Shown: positions 7,843 through 14,713 of the stretch, piece after piece
Layout: each line of letters opens with the position of its first letter
How positions within the stretch are numbered: position 1 is the first letter of the stretch
DNA from: Chromatiales bacterium
GTDB taxonomy: Bacteria > Pseudomonadota > Gammaproteobacteria > SZUA-140
Length of the DNA: 32,525 bases
Assembly (NCBI GenBank): GCA_031285245.1
Contig: JAITWN010000165.1
Coordinates: 1-32,525 of the forward strand
Direction of reading: 5' to 3'
Program-made: the position numbers and the translations under genes
The notes under the pieces: generated by a model
Database searches by the model: none
What the model saw: the letters and a program-made list of their open reading frames with translations, nothing else
What the model was told of the DNA's origin: nothing

Positions 7843-8921
7843 TGCTGTTTAGTACTCCGCTCCAGATCGGCCGCGATTCGAAAACCGAAAAAATCCGACG
7901 CATACTGCGGCCAAGAATAATTACGGTGATAATTCGCTGTGGAAAATGGGTCACTCTTCCATGAACCACCGCGCAATACTTTGTAGCTTCCCTCTACTGG
8001 CACCAAATCGACAACTTTCATCGCTTCATCAAGCGGCGTGGTTGCCTTGGCGACATGTCCTTGGAAATATTCCGGCGATGCATCGTTACCGGGATAAGGC
8101 TGAAAACTGTCAGCCGTCCACTCACTGACATTTCCAGCCATATCCATGACACCAAACGGGCTGCCGCCTTCAGGGAACTTGGTCACTTCACTCGTCGCAC
8201 CGACGGTATAGTAAGTATTGAGGCGAGCAGTATCCATCTCATCGCCCCAAGGCCAGCGACGACCATCGGTGCCGCGGGCGGCTTTTTCCCATTCAGCCTC
8301 TCGCGGCAAACGCCCGCCTGCCCAAGCAGCATAGGCACCAGCGTCATGCCAGGAAACCATCGTGACGGGATGCAGCGCCTGCCCCTGGCGAAACTTCCCG
8401 CCATCCCAATTGAGTGGAGGACGGTGCCCAGTGGCAGCGACAAACCGTGCATATTGTGCATTGGTCACTGGATACTTGCTGATCTCGAACGCCGCGAGCG
8501 AAACGCGATGCTGCGGAGTGTCTTGTACAGCGCTGCGAGAACGATCGGTACCCATCAGAAACTCGCCAGCGGGAATGGTAATGAGCGTATCAATTTCAGC
8601 CCATTGCTCCGCGCTCAAAAGCGCTTCTGCCTCAGCCACCGTATAAGAGTTATACGCAGCAGTGGGGTGCTCATGCTTTTCATGACGAGACAGTTCTTCT
8701 CCGGAGGCGCGTAGGCGCGAGCCCACTTCAGAGAGATCATAGCCCGCTTTCGAGCGCATCTCGTCCATACGCTTGGAGCCGATCTGCAGAATGTGGAGGC
8801 TTCCCCCCACCATAGCCAATGAAATGCAGGTAATGATCGTCGCAGCCAGATAACGCTTACGGCGTTGACGCACACTCTCATCGTTCACGCTTGAAACCCC
8901 GGGCGGATAACTCACACTCAT
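7839..8921 (-). CDS. NirV-like membrane-anchored FGE-sulfatase-fold protein, catalytic cysteines absent
   Basis: The 360-aa protein has a basic N-terminus, one membrane helix at about residues 27-48 and a periplasmic FGE-sulfatase (SUMF1-type) domain from about 110. Typical motifs are IPAGEFLMGTD, YPVTNAQYARFV, RLPREAEWEKAAR, YPWGDE-like RWPWGDE, DMAGNVSEWT, and RGGSW near the end followed by FFGFRIA. True formylglycine-generating enzymes have two copper-binding Cys after RGGS. Here the segment reads RGGSWKSDPFSTANYHRN, with none. It is therefore not a canonical FGE and resembles NirV, found beside nirK in denitrifiers, and other non-oxidase members of the fold. It overlaps both neighbours by four bases, inside the oxidase-related chain. 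Confidence 0.85.
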   Translation of the reverse strand: MSVSYPPGVSSVNDESVRQRRKRYLAATIITCISLAMVGGSLHILQIGSKRMDEMRSKAGYDLSEVGSRLRASGEELSRHEKHEHPTAAYNSYTVAEAEALLSAEQWAEIDTLITIPAGEFLMGTDRSRSAVQDTPQHRVSLAAFEISKYPVTNAQYARFVAATGHRPPLNWDGGKFRQGQALHPVTMVSWHDAGAYAAWAGGRLPREAEWEKAARGTDGRRWPWGDEMDTARLNTYYTVGATSEVTKFPEGGSPFGVMDMAGNVSEWTADSFQPYPGNDASPEYFQGHVAKATTPLDEAMKVVDLVPVEGSYKVLRGGSWKSDPFSTANYHRNYSWPQYASDFFGFRIAADLERSTKQQ

Positions 8922-9385
8922 CCGCTTTTTTCCCCAGAATCAGGATGATCAGATTTACTGCGATAGACCTCTTCTCGCGGCAACCGCCCATAGGTACGTT
9001 TGATAATAATTTCACCAAAGACGCCACCGAAAGCTGCCGCCTCAACCGCCAAGATCACAAACATTATCCAGAAAGGGAAATACAGAAGCTGAGTACCAAA
9101 TGGGGGTTCAGTAAAATAGAGATAGTTGGCATAGCCGATGCTGCGCACGATCAACGGCGGAAAATAGCATAACCATTTTCCACCCAGACCAAAAATCATT
9201 GCTACTACGACGCCAGAAATCAGCGGGACAACAAATATATTGACCATCCACAGCGCTGAAAAAGTATCAAGACCTCGCCACAGTTCAATATTCACTCCAA
9301 GTAAAATATCGCCAAGGTAATTGACAGCACAGCCAGCAAGCAGTGCGATAAAACCTGTGAGATTACGCTTGAATTGCTTGTTCAT
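8918..9385 (-). CDS. Polytopic membrane protein of unknown function
   Basis: The ORF track starts at 9421, but ATG 9385 forms a TAATG overlap with the stop of the upstream cytochrome gene and gives a normal start (MNKQFKRNL), so I use it (155 aa). About four hydrophobic helices are visible, at roughly residues 8-30, 45-65, 70-90 and 100-125, then a charged tail. A conserved-looking loop reads YFTEPPFGTQ. There are no heme or iron-sulfur motifs. I do not recognise the family. Tight coupling to a cytochrome c and to the NirV-like gene places it in the same complex or assembly pathway. Confidence 0.65.
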   Translation of the reverse strand: MNKQFKRNLTGFIALLAGCAVNYLGDILLGVNIELWRGLDTFSALWMVNIFVVPLISGVVVAMIFGLGGKWLCYFPPLIVRSIGYANYLYFTEPPFGTQLLYFPFWIMFVILAVEAAAFGGVFGEIIIKRTYGRLPREEVYRSKSDHPDSGEKSG

Positions 9386-9873
9386 TAGCAGTCGTTCTCG
9401 CTTCCTGTCAGTTTGGCGCAACGCGCACGGCGAACTTCATCCAGATCCCAATCGCGAACCTTGAGACTGGCCATATACGCCGCAAGTGTGCGTCGCTCAC
9501 TCTCAGGAAGGTGGGCAAAAGAAGGCATTTGATATTCTTCTTTCAATCGCGAAGGAAGAATTTGCTGGGGATTCTGCGCGGAGAAATATTCAAAAAACCA
9601 TTCCTCACTGTGGATGGATCCCATGCCATCCAATGCGGGCGCTGGCACAGCTTGCATAAGGTTGCGCACTGTCCATAGCGTGTGGCATTCCTTGCAGTTC
9701 TGCTGCCGGTAAATTTCCCCAGCCTCGTGAAGTAAAGCAGCGGACGCCGTCGTGTAAAAAGGAATTTCACGATCGTGTTCGCTGCTCTCCCGCTGACGCA
9801 GAAAGTTCCAGAGCATTGCCCCCAGAACAACTACTGCGATGAGGAGATAAATCCTCTTCTCACCTGTCCTCAT
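9385..9873 (-). CDS. Membrane-anchored monoheme c-type cytochrome
   Basis: The 162-aa protein has an N-terminal anchor helix (about 8-24, RIYLLIAVVVLGAMLW) and a periplasmic cytochrome domain with one CKECH site (Cys60, Cys63, His64). Met116 in YQMPSFAHL is a likely sixth ligand, followed by a C-terminal helix. It ends with an unusual basic/acidic tail carrying two more Cys (ARCAKL and NDC), which might form a disulfide. The first 14 bases overlap the CcoS-like gene. It probably passes electrons to or within the oxidase system. Confidence 0.85.
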   Translation of the reverse strand: MRTGEKRIYLLIAVVVLGAMLWNFLRQRESSEHDREIPFYTTASAALLHEAGEIYRQQNCKECHTLWTVRNLMQAVPAPALDGMGSIHSEEWFFEYFSAQNPQQILPSRLKEEYQMPSFAHLPESERRTLAAYMASLKVRDWDLDEVRRARCAKLTGSENDC

Positions 9874-10153
9874 GCTGCTTCGCGTGCTGCGCCTTCTCCT
9901 GCGCCTTCTCGCGCAGAAATTCTTCGCGGCGCTTAACCTGCTGTGCTAATACCTCACGGCTTTTGGCATACTCCTCAGGAGACATTTTGTCCTTGTCGTT
10001 CTCATCGAAGACCAGGTATTTGATGTCTTCATCAAACTGCTCATTCTTATAAGCCCAGCGCAAACCGTACATGGCAGCAAAAATAATTAACCCACCAGCG
10101 ACCAGCCATATATAAATGGTCCATCCGTCTGGAAGTGATTGTAAGAAATTCAT
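9860..10153 (-). CDS. CcoS-like small membrane protein with an extended charged tail
   Basis: The 97-aa protein has one N-terminal helix (about 13-33) followed by RWAYKNEQFDEDIKYLVFDEND. This matches the CcoS signature of a helix, then W-A-(V)-K-x-x-Q-F-D-D and a short acidic segment. CcoS is needed for cofactor insertion into cbb3 oxidases. Here the tail continues for about 40 residues of highly charged helix (KRREEFLREKAQEKAQ), which ordinary CcoS lacks. An excellent ribosome site, AGGAGGAGG, precedes the ATG. The gene follows the 110-aa membrane protein by 12 bases. Confidence 0.65.
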   Translation of the reverse strand: MNFLQSLPDGWTIYIWLVAGGLIIFAAMYGLRWAYKNEQFDEDIKYLVFDENDKDKMSPEEYAKSREVLAQQVKRREEFLREKAQEKAQHAKQHEDR

Positions 10154-10165
10154 GATTGCCTCCTC

Positions 10166-10498
10166 CTAGAAAAGTCGGCCATATAACAATTGTAAAGCAC
10201 CAAACCCAACCGCAACAAACATACCGGCGACTATCATGAGAAATAATAGCTTCTCTCCAAACTTCAACCCGCCGCTCGCTTTGGAACTGAGGAAAAAACG
10301 AAACACGATAGCCGCGAAAACCGTAACCCCAATTAACATGAAGAAAAAGATGCCAATGCTGAATCGGTAACTTTCCATACCCTCGATCGTCCAATAGGAC
10401 GACGGGCCGCTCGCTTGCGCTTGTTGCTGTACCGTAATTACCGCGGAGTCCAATCGCGCCAGCAGTGACTGAAGAGGTTCGAACAGAGCCAATTTCAT
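10166..10498 (-). CDS. Two-helix membrane protein of unknown function
   Basis: The 110-aa protein has an amphipathic N-terminus of about 45 residues, then two membrane helices (about 46-68 and 82-104) joined by a short basic loop (SSKASGGLKFGEK). I see no cofactor motif and no obvious Shine-Dalgarno. It is the first gene after the terminator of the oxidase operon, so it either has its own promoter in the preceding 50 bases or depends on readthrough. I do not recognise the family. Confidence 0.6.
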   Translation of the reverse strand: MKLALFEPLQSLLARLDSAVITVQQQAQASGPSSYWTIEGMESYRFSIGIFFFMLIGVTVFAAIVFRFFLSSKASGGLKFGEKLLFLMIVAGMFVAVGFGALQLLYGRLF

Positions 10499-10546
10499 GG
10501 TGAGAAAGGAAACCAGAAAAGAAGAAATAAACCTTCAGGGGTATAT

Positions 10547-10579
10547 AAAAAAACGATGCCGCTTTTTCAAGCGGCATCG
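10547..10579 (-). terminator. Intrinsic terminator of the oxidase operon
   Basis: An 11-bp perfect stem (CGATGCCGCTT/AAGCGGCATCG) with a 4-base loop is followed on the minus strand by seven T residues. It lies 32 bases after the stop of the 43-aa peptide gene and separates the core oxidase operon from the downstream accessory chain. Confidence 0.9.
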
Positions 10580-10610
10580 TCTTGGTTCACACAGGAAACG
10601 CTAACCAACC

Positions 10611-10742
10611 TTACTCGTTGTCCCGGATGTGCGGAGCGCCTTTGTCATATTTATCTACAAAAAAGCTGTAAATAAAAGGCACAATGAACACAACAATAAT
10701 CGGGAGCAAGAGCACAAGCGGAGGATTATCGACATCAATCAT
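10611..10742 (-). CDS. 43-aa single-helix membrane peptide at the end of the oxidase operon
   Basis: This ORF is missing from the ORF track. It encodes 43 residues: an acidic N-terminus (MIDVDNPP), one strong helix (LVLLLPIIVVFIVPFIYSFF) and a charged tail (VDKYDKGAPHIRDNE). A GGAG ribosome site lies about 10 bases before the ATG, and a terminator follows. Position after the N, O and P-like genes and the one-helix shape suggest a CcoQ-type small oxidase subunit. No sequence identity with CcoQ can be claimed. Confidence 0.75.
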   Translation of the reverse strand: MIDVDNPPLVLLLPIIVVFIVPFIYSFFVDKYDKGAPHIRDNE

Positions 10743-10769
10743 GACTGTTAACTCTCCAGGTTATATTAA

Positions 10770-11405
10770 TCAATGACCATGATGAACTGGCTGCCAACGA
10801 TAGTTGGGCAGGCGCTTCACCGCAATCATTACTGCCAGACAAAAGTAGGTTACGTAGAAGATATCGATGGTGTAGCCTTTGTCCCACCAGGGCTGCTTAC
10901 GCTCACGCGTACCATCCGCCTTCCAGTTACCCTCGAAGTTCGCCAGCAATACTTTGTAGCCGACGATGGTGTACTCTTCGAGATCCACCCGCGAGTTTTG
11001 CAACTCAATGATCTGATCTTTGACCAGGCGCAATTCGTTCATCGACAATGGATGGCGAACCTGCAGGGCTTCATACTTCGATTGGCCTTCACGAACAATC
11101 CTTACGATCTCAGCCATTGCTGCCTGATCACCGCCCGCTGCCTGCGCAGCTTGAACACGAGGACTATCCATCGCCGCCACATATTCAGCGTAAATTGCGG
11201 CCTGCGGACGTTGGCCCCAGAGCGGGAATGTCATCAGAAACGCGCTGATGATAGTCAGTCCCAGCAGCCATACCACAGGACGCGGCAGACGATTGTTGTC
11301 TTCGGTAATGCCGCCAAGCCCTTCAGCCTCCCACAGCTTGCGGGCCTTATCATTTTGCTCCTCATCAGAAAGACTGAAGAGCGGGTTGTCAAATTTCCAG
11401 GCCAT
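10770..11405 (-). CDS. CcoP-like two-helix subunit without heme-binding motifs
   Basis: The 211-aa protein starts after a strong ribosome site (GGAGAGGGGG). The N-terminal part, GITEDNNRLPR then a helix and FPLWGQRP, follows the layout of CcoP, in which an acidic 'GI-E-DNPLPRWW' segment leads into a membrane helix. CcoP then has two c-heme domains. Here the middle (about 75-165) is an Ala/Glu/Gln-rich helical periplasmic region with no CxxCH, and a second helix lies near 183-200. The only Cys is in that last helix. The gene occupies the ccoP position after N and O. It is probably a structural subunit, with electrons supplied by other cytochromes. Confidence 0.7.
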   Translation of the reverse strand: MAWKFDNPLFSLSDEEQNDKARKLWEAEGLGGITEDNNRLPRPVVWLLGLTIISAFLMTFPLWGQRPQAAIYAEYVAAMDSPRVQAAQAAGGDQAAMAEIVRIVREGQSKYEALQVRHPLSMNELRLVKDQIIELQNSRVDLEEYTIVGYKVLLANFEGNWKADGTRERKQPWWDKGYTIDIFYVTYFCLAVMIAVKRLPNYRWQPVHHGH

Positions 11406-11420
11406 GTCTTCCCCCTCTCC

Positions 11421-12371
11421 TTATTTCAGACTCAGAACAAAGTCAATCAGGTAACGCGCATCGCTCTTAGAAGCGGGCTCAGGCACTTCCGGCGGATAAA
11501 TCCGCTTGCCGGAGGCAAAGTCGCTATAGTCAGCGCGCCACTGGTTGTAGTTGATGACATTGCCACTCGCATCCTTCTCACCCCACAGATAGTCATAGCG
11601 GGGCATGATGGAGTGCGGTTGCACCAAGCGCGGATTGAAGAAGTGCATCATCATCCATTCGCGTGAAGAGTTACGTGAACCGACATGCAACAGATCAGGC
11701 GCTTTACGATCCGAACCAAACGCAGTTGGTGATTCGCTGTTGAAGTCACCGAGACGTGGCGGCGCACCAAACGACTGCCAGTCCTGGGTCTGCTCAGGCA
11801 ACAGCGTGTGGCACCACCAGCAGCCTTCGCGCACGAACATAATCTTGCCCGAGCCGACGTGCTGCGTGTCTTTATCGCTGACCGCCTTCAGAACCATATC
11901 CGGCGTCCAACCATGGGTCGCGGTGGCGTTTTCGATGTAATGAATGGGCTCACCATTCCACCGCCCCTCAGTCACCACAAAAACCGCACCTTGAGCTTGA
12001 TTAGCTTGACCAATCTTGCCTTTATCCAAGCTCAGATCTTCAACCCCCTTACCCATGATTCGGGGATGCCGGATCGAACTGGTGAAAGGTACGCCTGCGT
12101 CGTAAACATAGGCATAGGTCTCGTCGATCGGCGCGCCGGTTTTTGGATCGTTCCGGAGTACAACCGTCAGAGGCTTGTTATCTCCATGCAGGAACGGATC
12201 TTCAACCGAGAAACCACCCACACGACCATACATCAAGCCTTTTCTCAGACCCATTTCGGTTGAGGACACCTGCACAATGTCCAGGCTGGGCATGTACAGT
12301 GTGATCATCATTGATCCACCGAGCGCGATACCGAACAATCTCGCGCCAACTTTATATTCGCGGAATGCCAC
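11421..12371 (-). CDS. CcoO-like monoheme cytochrome c subunit with a long N-terminal insertion
   Basis: The 316-aa protein has a GTG start preceded by AGGGGAGG. One N-terminal anchor helix (about 10-30) is followed by a periplasmic domain. The heme site sits in FVREGCWWCHTLLPE (Cys184, Cys187, His188), and Met256 in SIMPRYDYLW is the sixth ligand. REGC-x-x-CH, the GS-R-APDL-HVG-R segment and the SIMP motif are all typical of CcoO. In CcoO the heme motif normally comes about 60-75 residues in, so roughly 110 extra residues are inserted here between anchor and heme. It should receive electrons from soluble or anchored cytochromes and pass them to heme b of the catalytic subunit. Confidence 0.85.
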   Translation of the reverse strand: MAFREYKVGARLFGIALGGSMMITLYMPSLDIVQVSSTEMGLRKGLMYGRVGGFSVEDPFLHGDNKPLTVVLRNDPKTGAPIDETYAYVYDAGVPFTSSIRHPRIMGKGVEDLSLDKGKIGQANQAQGAVFVVTEGRWNGEPIHYIENATATHGWTPDMVLKAVSDKDTQHVGSGKIMFVREGCWWCHTLLPEQTQDWQSFGAPPRLGDFNSESPTAFGSDRKAPDLLHVGSRNSSREWMMMHFFNPRLVQPHSIMPRYDYLWGEKDASGNVINYNQWRADYSDFASGKRIYPPEVPEPASKSDARYLIDFVLSLK

Positions 12372-12412
12372 GTCTGATTCCTCCCCTAAATATTATGCTT
12401 GCGGATATCCGA

Positions 12413-13819
12413 TTAGCGCTCGTACGCAATCTCGTGGGGCAGACGGCCCGCCGGGATTACAGTACCTTCGCGCGCAGTCATCCACATGTTGTAGAGCCAG
12501 ACGAGATTTCCGGTGAAAACCATGGTGCCGCCCACCCAACGCGCGATCATATACGGATGCTCCGCAATCACGACGTCAATGTAAGGAACCTCATAGATCT
12601 TACCTGCGCCCTGGATCAAACCTGCAATGGTCATCGAGATCCAGTAGATCGTGAAACCGATCAGCAGGAACCAGAAATGGAAGTTGGCCAGTGCGAGCGA
12701 ATACAACTTGCGGCGCATGATGGTCTGCAAGCCGTAGTAAACTGCAGCTGCTTCCAAGAAGGTGGAGAAGCCAAGCAGCGCAAGGTGAGCATGCGCCACG
12801 ATCCAGCCAGTACCATGGATATACCAGTTGATCGCACGGGTCTGCTGGAAACCACCCTGCATGTTGAGCGGAATCGCCATCAGCACGCCGGTGATGGTGA
12901 ATTTGATCTCAACGTTGTCGACAAAGAAACGCCACTTGCCCGTCATGGTGAGCAGCAGGTTCGACACGAAAGCGATTGCCGGCACCAGAATCAACACACC
13001 TTCCACTGAAGCGAATGACTTGAGCCACTCCGGCAACGGAGAAGACATCAAATGATGCGCAGCAGGCGTGGAGTAGAACACCACCACTGACCAGAAGTGC
13101 AAGTGACCGATACGGTGTGAATAGAGCGGATTACCCGTAATCTTCGGCACTGTATAGTAAGCAATAGCTGCAGCAACTGGTGTAATCCACAAACCGAGCA
13201 CATTGTGTGCGAACCACCAAGTCAGATACGCCTCGGTGAGCCCGGTGAGCTGGAAGTACTCCGGCAGGTTACCTACGAACAGCACGATGAACAGCATAAA
13301 GACCGCAGAAGCGAAGAACCAGTTGGTAGTGTAGATACCCTGAGTACGACGCTTGATAACCGTCATCCAAACGTTGATGCCGAGCGGCACAATGACACCA
13401 AACAGGATGATGAGGTCAATGAACCAAGGGAAGTCGGAGTATTCACGGCCAGAACTCATACCCGACCAAAGACACGTCAATGCTATCGACAAACCTGCAT
13501 TCCAGACGAAACAGTTCCAAACACCGAGTTTTTCAGACCAGAGCTTGGTATTACCGAGGGCTGGCGTGATGTACATCATTGCCATCGCGAAAGCCATCGA
13601 AATCCAGCCGAAAATCACGGCCATCACATGCACCTGACGCATGTGCCCAAACGAGAACAGTTCCGAACCAGTAACAAAGTCAGGGAACGCAAGCTTGGCG
13701 GCATTGAACGAGCCAAGACCCGTCCCAATAACAAACCAAACGATGGAAGAAATGCCAAAATATACGGCGGATGAACCCCTTGGGATATCCTCGGTTTTGG
13801 CGAACAGGTACTTGAACAT
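12413..13819 (-). CDS. CcoN-like catalytic subunit of a divergent C-family heme-copper oxidase
   Basis: The 468-aa protein has about 12 helices and a very strong ribosome site (GGGGGGAGGT). Ligands are all present: His64 (FGHMRQVH) and His345 or His343 (VAHAHLALLG) for the hemes, and His205 (WWFAHNVLG) with His255-His256 (AAHH) for CuB. Tyr249 lies six residues before the HH pair, as does the cross-linked Tyr of cbb3 oxidases. The HLWVE glutamate of NorB is absent (HNVLG). These points favour O2 over NO as substrate. The helix IX position that is Glu in the cbb3 sequences I remember (FEGP) is Gln321 (MQGGF). Catalysis would reduce O2 with protons from the cytoplasm. Confidence 0.9.
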   Translation of the reverse strand: MFKYLFAKTEDIPRGSSAVYFGISSIVWFVIGTGLGSFNAAKLAFPDFVTGSELFSFGHMRQVHVMAVIFGWISMAFAMAMMYITPALGNTKLWSEKLGVWNCFVWNAGLSIALTCLWSGMSSGREYSDFPWFIDLIILFGVIVPLGINVWMTVIKRRTQGIYTTNWFFASAVFMLFIVLFVGNLPEYFQLTGLTEAYLTWWFAHNVLGLWITPVAAAIAYYTVPKITGNPLYSHRIGHLHFWSVVVFYSTPAAHHLMSSPLPEWLKSFASVEGVLILVPAIAFVSNLLLTMTGKWRFFVDNVEIKFTITGVLMAIPLNMQGGFQQTRAINWYIHGTGWIVAHAHLALLGFSTFLEAAAVYYGLQTIMRRKLYSLALANFHFWFLLIGFTIYWISMTIAGLIQGAGKIYEVPYIDVVIAEHPYMIARWVGGTMVFTGNLVWLYNMWMTAREGTVIPAGRLPHEIAYER

Positions 13820-13912
13820 CGGACTTACCTCCCCCCTAAAGCGCTATTTTCGTAATCCCTGCCTGCATTTTCCGTGGCCTAAATATATAGAGCCCGCGGA
13901 AGCAATGCTTAA

Positions 13913-14008
13913 TCAGGAATGATCGCCCGGCATCAGCAAATACCAAGCAAACCACATGCTCGAAAACGCGAGCATAATACAACTGATTGCTGCAATCATA
14001 GCCAACAT
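13913..14008 (-). CDS. 31-aa single-helix membrane peptide upstream of the catalytic subunit
   Basis: This ORF is missing from the ORF track. It encodes 31 residues that are almost entirely one helix, rich in Met, Ala and Trp (MLAMIAAISCIML, then WFAWYLL), with a short GDHS end. A near-perfect Shine-Dalgarno (GAGGAGG) lies eight bases before the ATG, which makes translation credible. It sits between the 91-aa membrane protein and the CcoN-like gene, on the same strand. Size and place recall CcoM of Pseudomonas stutzeri cbb3. Homology is not shown. Confidence 0.7.
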   Translation of the reverse strand: MLAMIAAISCIMLAFSSMWFAWYLLMPGDHS

Positions 14009-14068
14009 TGCTACCGCCTCCTCGGATACTGGTGAACTCGCGGACAGACCCGAATACTGAACTCGGAA

Positions 14069-14344
14069 TTAATGGGCCGACTTTTCGAGTTCGCCGTGGC
14101 GCTTGAGCGCGAGCATCACGATAATCGTGAATGCCACGCCGAACACGATCATGCACCAGTTCATGAAGCCCTGGAACGTGACCACGTTATAGGCATCGAG
14201 CCCTATGCCACCCCAATCATCGAAAGGACCGCGGCCCAGCGCGCACATAAGTGCCGCACCGAACACGCTGCCATTGCCCATGCCGGTGAGACCGCCACCG
14301 ATGACGGCTACCCAGAAGGTTTTACTGTAGGTGAGACGATTCAT
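14069..14344 (-). CDS. 91-aa two-helix membrane protein, first gene of the oxidase operon
   Basis: The start at ATG 14344 follows GGAGGGGAG. One long Gly/Ala-rich hydrophobic segment (about 9-35, VAVIGGGLTGMGNGSVFGAA) and one classical helix (about 61-82, MIVFGVAFTIIVMLAL) flank a polar loop, and a charged tail ends the protein. The glycine-rich first helix suggests tight helix packing. I do not recognise the family. It leads the operon that encodes the catalytic subunit, so it is likely a small subunit or an assembly factor. Confidence 0.7.
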   Translation of the reverse strand: MNRLTYSKTFWVAVIGGGLTGMGNGSVFGAALMCALGRGPFDDWGGIGLDAYNVVTFQGFMNWCMIVFGVAFTIIVMLALKRHGELEKSAH

Positions 14345-14713
14345 TAACTCCCCTCCGCAGGACTCTGAAATCCGGACATCCTTTCGGCACGCGTGATGTT
14401 ATGACTTATCGCGCCGGTATTCTGGCTTGCTCGATTAACAACTCGAGATAGTGCCAGATGACTACAAAGACGACCTTACTATATTTGTGGCTACAGATGC
14501 TTGCATAGCGATTTCCCCTCGTCAAGCCTGGATATTGATACTTCTCAATGCAGACTTAATTTTAAAGAAAATCTGATGCCACTAATAATTTTGCACTGCA
14601 GAGAATATCAACCCTGCTGGCCGTCTGCAAGTGTTGAACAGCATGATTATTGAATATTGCAAGCGCATCTATCATGCTTTGATCTTCAGGCTCGAAGTGA
14701 TGTTGGAGAACAC
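14345..14713. other. Intergenic control region between divergent genes
   Basis: These 369 bases separate the minus-strand oxidase operon from a plus-strand small membrane gene. The stretch is AT-rich between about 14460 and 14690 compared with the neighbouring genes, as expected for promoters. It contains one FNR/Anr-like palindrome (listed separately). I found no convincing -35/-10 pair, hairpin terminator, RNA gene or ORF in it. Confidence 0.5.
14535..14548. promoter_or_regulatory. FNR/Anr/Dnr-like binding site
   Basis: The sequence TTGATACTTCTCAA matches the palindrome TTGAT-N4-ATCAA at nine of ten specified positions. It lies in the divergent region upstream of the oxidase operon. The distance to the first start codon (about 190 bases) would need a long leader. 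Control by low oxygen or NO would fit a cbb3-like enzyme, but a single mismatched site is weak evidence. Confidence 0.35.

Noticed and set aside
8055-8714. 219-aa plus-strand ORF
   Set aside because: It is antisense to the NirV-like gene and has no recognisable domain.
10773-11666. 297-aa plus-strand ORF
   Set aside because: It is antisense to the P-like and CcoO-like genes, which have clear family features.
12413-13819. Nitric oxide reductase or NO dismutase as the identity of the catalytic subunit
   Set aside because: The active-site Tyr is present, the NorB HxxxE glutamate is absent, and there is no fused quinol-oxidase N-terminal domain of the qNOR/Nod type.
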